Below are positions 7,801 to 10,240 of a stretch of DNA of 10,240 nt, piece after piece. Each line of letters starts with the position of its first letter. The first letter of the stretch is position 1. The stretch spans positions 1-10,240 of the forward strand of contig JAALLB010000038.1 in assembly GCA_011087745.1 (NCBI GenBank), read 5' to 3'. Under the pieces are notes generated by a model, which was not told the origin of the DNA, did not search any database, and saw only the letters and a program-made list of their open reading frames with translations. The translations under genes and the position numbers were made by a program. Source of the DNA: Hyphomicrobiales bacterium (lineage in GTDB: Bacteria > Pseudomonadota > Alphaproteobacteria > Rhizobiales > Rhizobiaceae).

Positions 7801-8204
7801 ACTTCTGGTGCATCAGCGCCATCCGGCAGATTGGTTACAGCTTTAACCGCCGTATCAACATCAGAAACGGCCTGCTGAATGTCGGCATCAGGTAAAAATT
7901 CCAGGGCGATTGTACCAGCCCCTTCCCGTGCGTAGGAAATCATATTGTCCACACCGTCAATAAAGCGAACTTCTGGCTCGATGATCTGAATGATATTTCG
8001 TTCAACATCTTCAGCGCTGGCGCCAGACCATTTGACAGATATTCTAACTTCCTGACGTTCGACTGTTGGGAAAAACTGGGTGTTGATTTTGCCGATTGCA
8101 AAAACCCCGAAGATAATCATCAAGATCATCAGCAGATTTGCCGCATTGGGATGTCTAGCAAAGAGGCTGACAATGCCACCACCTGGTAAAGTACGTGCAA
8201 TCAT
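4809..8204 (-). CDS. RND-family efflux permease (AcrB-like, enlarged TM6-TM7 loop)
   Basis: Proton-driven inner-membrane pump of the RND superfamily (ACR_tran type), exporting substrates through a periplasmic adaptor and an outer-membrane channel. An N-terminal helix (22-40) is followed by a first large periplasmic domain (~41-335), TM2-TM6 (~336-485), TM7 (~615-633), a second periplasmic domain (~634-950) and TM8-TM12 (~953-1105). TM4 contains LGIIVDDAIVVGEH, with Asp402 and Asp403 matching the proton-relay pair of AcrB. TM10 has AGILVNDSIILV, with Asn1020 where AcrB has its relay lysine. At 1131 residues it exceeds the usual ~1040, mainly through an insert at ~495-580 with two additional hydrophobic helices. 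The start at 8204 has GAGG 8 nt upstream. It lies 22 nt behind the adaptor gene, so one operon. Drug, metal and lipid substrates cannot be told apart from sequence. Confidence 0.95.
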   Translation of the reverse strand: MIARTLPGGGIVSLFARHPNAANLLMILMIIFGVFAIGKINTQFFPTVERQEVRISVKWSGASAEDVERNIIQIIEPEVRFIDGVDNMISYAREGAGTIALEFLPDADIQQAVSDVDTAVKAVTNLPDGADAPEVAKGSFFDRVARLSLSGDVPESTLRIHAKKIRDDLIERGIDKISFVGMRDEELQVEISERELRRLGLSIAEISAVIAENSRDTPSGQLKGDVEKQIRALADAEDPTALNNIEIKSFATGEKVLLGDIAVIKRGYEDGQARGLSGGKSAIQITVERALSADTLKTARILDQYLSEIEDVMPAGVTLKKYEVRADSLVERISLLFWNGIFGLVLVVATLFIFLNARIAFWVAAGIPVAMFATLGFMLLLGQTVNMITLFAMIMMLGIIVDDAIVVGEHTASRFEAGDEPFQAAENGAGRMLTPVMAAMITTVAAFAPMLLIGDIIGQIMGVMPYVVISVIIASLVECFLILPGHLAHTLQHKPKRRWSFWRQMFFASLIGGILIFVINRVSSGSLDLAGVPFLKPILEAQESGSVILFILLITIGSLLVGTLFEGIFWLLKKLSPQDKGPHDQGWFRTWFDSHFNAFRDGPFNWMVKLSFRWRYVTVAVALASVMVLALGPIRGEQVKFVFFPSPEAENIRARLVFNAGIPEQRAFEIINEVENALTRASTDLTGGEEELVTAVFTTLGSAGRSVGDNLAELRVQLSSSEVRTIRTPDIVKAWRKALPKLAGAKRIAIFESRGGPPGRDLDVEIIGSDVASLKEAATKVIPIVQAINGAIGVADDLPFGKPELIMRLLPRGAALGFSIDEVGRQVRNAFDGAIPRRFARGDDEVTIRVSRTTRDKGGDKLRNFELRSPQGQFVPLGEVVTLTEKQGFSAIQREDGKTIVSVTADLDTDIVTTDKAIEILQAGELPKIMDAMALDYRFGGKDEERKKAFADLTTGIYVALAVIYIVLAWVFGSYFRPIAIMLIIPFGLVGAVVGHWVLGFKLTILSFIGLLGLAGILVNDSIILVSRLDERLDLGESLPEAAIGASRDRLRAVLLTSLTTIGGLVPLMFEKSLQAQFLLPMAITIVFGLGLATLIVLFLVPAFIGIGDDIKFTLQTIFGERKKSSTQPAE

Positions 8205-8226
8205 TTGGCTGACCTCATGATTTTAC

Positions 8227-9579
8227 CTAATTTTGTTGCGCAGGTTGCGGAGGCCTGACATTTAGACCTTCAGAAATTTCAGCAATGCGTGTGGTGAGAA
8301 TTTTCTCACCATTTGAAAGTTCGCCATCGATAATTATTGCATCACCATCGCGAGCCAGCACTTTCACAATTCGCTCATCAAGTTTTCCGTCAACTGAGAC
8401 ATAAATTTTGGTGTTGTCATAAAGTGCTGTTTCAGGAACCCGGAAGTTTTCCTCAAACGCTTTATCAGGAACAATTACCTCAACGAATGCTCCAGGACGC
8501 AAGGGGCTGCCCTGGACTTCACCTTTAATATCGGCAATCACTTCAACGCCGCCTCGATCAGAAGTTATCTGAGCACCAATTCTTTCAATTGTTGCCGGAT
8601 ATCGATATTCTTCACCGCCGACGACCCAGATCACTTCAACTTCACGGCCAATAATTCCTGTTTTATCCGATTGAATACGGCCGAAACGTTGATCTGTAAG
8701 AGTGAAGCGAACTTCGAGTTCATCATCACGGTACATGGAAACGATCATGTCGTTTGCTCCAATTAAGCGGCCTTCCGACGCATTATTTTCTCTGATTACA
8801 CCAGTCATTGGGGCCAAAAGTGCGGTATCTTTTAAATCGCGCTCTGCTTGTACAATGCTACGTTCGGAACGCGTTAAAACCGCTTTGAGCTGTTCAATTC
8901 TTGATTTTTCAGCGACCAAATTTAATTGGCTTTGTTCCAATGATTGAGATCTTTGGCTGACGATTAGTTCACGCTCTTCAACAGATCTTGGTGTTGCACT
9001 TCCACGCTTCTGAAGCTCACTAATTCGCGTCCAGTCACTTTGCGCCAGCGCCAGTTGTTGTTGCAGGCTTTTGATGCGGGCTTCTTCGATCAAGATCATC
9101 GCTTCATTTTCAGAAATGCGGGCCTTGGTTTCAATTACGGTAGATTGAGCACTATCCAGTGCTGTTTCATAGTTGAACTTGTCGATTTGAAAAAGCATTT
9201 CACCTTTTTCGACGCGGCTACCAACCTGCAGCCTTGGGTTTACTTCAACAATCTTTCCCGCAACTAGCGATCTTAAATCAACCGTCTTCGATGCCTGAAC
9301 CTCGCCGTAGACAATCATGGAAGGCTGGAAATTACCGGGCTGTGCGGTAACAGTATCAACGGTGTATACGGTTTTAAATGAGGGACGCTTTGGTGGCTCT
9401 TCTTTTGCTTCAATAAGCATATTCATGAAGTAAAACCCGCCAAACAAAATAGCGGCCATCAACAAAAATTGAGAACAACCGCGAATAACAGCCACAAGCT
9501 TCGAAGCAGTGCTTTTGGCTTCGATTGGCATGTTTTCAACTTCGGCTTCTATCGTGTCATTTTTCTGCAGCATAGTCAT
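8227..9579 (-). CDS. RND efflux periplasmic adaptor (membrane fusion protein)
   Basis: HlyD/AcrA-like adaptor bridging the RND permease and an outer-membrane channel. It has 450 residues. A charged cytoplasmic start of ~34 residues precedes one hydrophobic helix (~35-56). There is no clear lipobox, so the protein is probably anchored by an uncleaved N-terminal helix rather than by lipid. Next come the first half of the lipoyl/barrel-sandwich domain (~88-133, including GKIVEVNPRLQVGSRVEKGEMLFQID), a long alpha-helical hairpin (~136-250, rich in E, Q, R, L and A), the second lipoyl half (~252-283, LLAPMTGVIRENNASEGRLI), a beta-barrel (~287-370) and a membrane-proximal domain to the end. It is first in the operon, 22 nt before the permease. 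Two ATGs (9579 and 9573) could start it; neither has a strong ribosome-binding site. No TolC-like gene is in the window. Confidence 0.94.
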   Translation of the reverse strand: MTMLQKNDTIEAEVENMPIEAKSTASKLVAVIRGCSQFLLMAAILFGGFYFMNMLIEAKEEPPKRPSFKTVYTVDTVTAQPGNFQPSMIVYGEVQASKTVDLRSLVAGKIVEVNPRLQVGSRVEKGEMLFQIDKFNYETALDSAQSTVIETKARISENEAMILIEEARIKSLQQQLALAQSDWTRISELQKRGSATPRSVEERELIVSQRSQSLEQSQLNLVAEKSRIEQLKAVLTRSERSIVQAERDLKDTALLAPMTGVIRENNASEGRLIGANDMIVSMYRDDELEVRFTLTDQRFGRIQSDKTGIIGREVEVIWVVGGEEYRYPATIERIGAQITSDRGGVEVIADIKGEVQGSPLRPGAFVEVIVPDKAFEENFRVPETALYDNTKIYVSVDGKLDERIVKVLARDGDAIIIDGELSNGEKILTTRIAEISEGLNVRPPQPAQQN

Positions 9580-9603
9580 ATCTATCTGTTCTTACATCTA
9601 ATA

Positions 9604-9632
9604 AGTATAGCAAAGCGAGATTTCAGCAAGTT
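9604..9632 (-). promoter_or_regulatory. Candidate promoter of the RND operon
   Basis: On the minus strand, TATACT (9609-9604) is a 5-of-6 match to the -10 element, 24 bp before the adaptor start codon. At 17 nt spacing the -35 position reads AACTTG (9632-9627), a poor match to TTGACA. This suits a weak or regulated promoter. The -35 region overlaps the inverted repeat at 9628-9647, so a bound repressor would block polymerase. Confidence 0.35.
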
Positions 9633-9647
9633 ACAAGTTTGTAATTT
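9628..9647. promoter_or_regulatory. Inverted repeat, candidate repressor operator 1
   Basis: AA-G-TTACAA-GT-TTGTAA-T-TT is a 20-bp palindrome with one mismatched pair (9630/9645) around a 2-bp centre. Its size, symmetry and AT-rich arms resemble operators of TetR-family regulators that commonly control RND pumps. It overlaps the presumed -35 region of the adaptor gene. No regulator gene is visible nearby, so the binding protein is unknown. Confidence 0.4.
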
Positions 9648-9654
9648 AGGTAAA

Positions 9655-9673
9655 CGATTGTTTGAAACAAGCG
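9655..9673. promoter_or_regulatory. Inverted repeat, candidate repressor operator 2
   Basis: CG-A-TTGTTT-G-AAACAA-G-CG is a 19-bp palindrome with a perfect 13-bp core (9658-9670) and one mismatched pair outside it (9657/9671). It lies upstream of operator candidate 1, with centres about 26-27 bp apart. There is no T-run after the hairpin in either direction, so it does not look like an hslO terminator. Use as a second operator is inferred. Confidence 0.33.
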
Positions 9674-9693
9674 TGAGCTAATTGGACACCTGC

Positions 9694-10240
9694 TTATGCC
9701 TCACTTGCAGAAACTGTGTAAGAAGTGTTGCAAAACTCGCATACAGTCGTAAAGCTTTCATCTGGCTTTAACGGCTTTTCGGGGTCATCTTTGAAGGTGC
9801 GTACCAATGCCACAACCTTCTCACGACTGCATGTGCATTTATCCAATACCTTTGTTCCCTCAAACACTCGCACACCGTGCTCATGGAATAATCGATACAA
9901 AAGGCGTTCAATGCTTATTTGAGGGTCAGTGAGTTCATCATCACCCACAGTGTCCATCAATGCAGAAGCTTCAACCCAGGCTTCATCTGGAGAAAAATCA
10001 TCTTCTTCATCGTCGGCACCACTTGGTAAATCTTGATGCTTTATACGGTCTTCAGATTCTGGCAGAAACTGGGTCAGAATACCGCCCGCACGCCAACTTG
10101 TTTCGGTGCTGGACCCATCTTCGGATGGGCGAAGAATTTGAGCAACAGACAGTTTTATCCGTGTTGGGATCTGTTCTGATTGTCTAAAAGGTATTGCCAA
10201 GTTACCGAACGTTGAATGAGAAAGTGCGGTTAAGGGTTTT
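9694..10240 (-). CDS. hslO: Hsp33 redox-regulated chaperone, C-terminal part (start beyond window)
   Basis: Holdase chaperone of the cytoplasm, activated by oxidation: reduced Hsp33 holds zinc through four cysteines, and oxidation releases the zinc and unfolds the linker. The frame stays open to the window edge, so the visible ~181 residues are the C-terminal part of a protein usually ~290-330 residues long; the TTG at 10200 is internal, not a start. Visible family features are FRQSEQIPTR, WRAGGILTQFLPE, an acidic linker (GADDEEDDFSPDE), and the zinc motif CTC (codons at about 9837-9829) plus CEFC (about 9741-9730), i.e. the CxC...CxxC pattern. The gene reads toward the RND operon, ending 114 bp before the adaptor start codon, with no obvious terminator between. 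Cotranscription with the pump is possible but unproven. Confidence 0.95.
   Translation of the reverse strand, partial: KPLTALSHSTFGNLAIPFRQSEQIPTRIKLSVAQILRPSEDGSSTETSWRAGGILTQFLPESEDRIKHQDLPSGADDEEDDFSPDEAWVEASALMDTVGDDELTDPQISIERLLYRLFHEHGVRVFEGTKVLDKCTCSREKVVALVRTFKDDPEKPLKPDESFTTVCEFCNTSYTVSASEA

Noticed and set aside
8205..8226. 22-nt gap between adaptor and permease searched for a promoter or terminator
   Set aside because: It holds only the permease ribosome-binding site (GAGG), consistent with one transcript.

Overview
The window looks like housekeeping chromosome from an alphaproteobacterium. It has moderate-to-low GC content and probably comes from a marine or Rhizobiales-like lineage. 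The reasons are a SAM-II riboswitch in front of metZ, the long (about 365-residue) alphaproteobacterial form of dCTP deaminase, and the dcd / metZ / apaG / Hsp33 neighbourhood, which I recall as typical of that class. The genus cannot be read from the sequence. I see no phage, insertion sequence, CRISPR array, tRNA, rRNA or defence system.

Left block (1-1686). A short pentapeptide-repeat protein (+), with an unclear 5' end, converges on a dCTP deaminase gene (dcd, -). Dcd and metZ are divergent. The roughly 225 bp between their starts hold a sigma-70-like promoter, a near-textbook SAM-II aptamer and, about 30 nt further on, a strong intrinsic terminator before the metZ start. This is the best regulatory feature of the window: methionine-pathway sulfhydrylase expression should fall when S-adenosylmethionine is plentiful, apparently by transcription termination.

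Middle block (1687-4806, all +). metZ (O-succinylhomoserine sulfhydrylase) is followed by apaG and, 13 nt later, trkH (potassium uptake channel subunit). trkH ends 2 nt from the end of the oppositely oriented efflux operon.

Right block (4809-10240, all -). An RND efflux operon runs from a membrane-anchored periplasmic adaptor (8227-9579) to a large inner-membrane permease (4809-8204, 1131 residues), 22 nt apart. The permease carries two extra hydrophobic helices between TM6 and TM7. No outer-membrane channel or regulator gene is present, but the short intergenic stretch upstream of the adaptor has two inverted repeats that look like repressor operators. The window ends in the C-terminal part of hslO (Hsp33 redox chaperone), cut off by the edge.

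Nothing here amounts to a clearly undescribed system. The points most worth following are the SAM-II-plus-terminator leader, the enlarged RND permease, the paired operator-like repeats, and the trkH plus RND module sitting between apaG and hslO.
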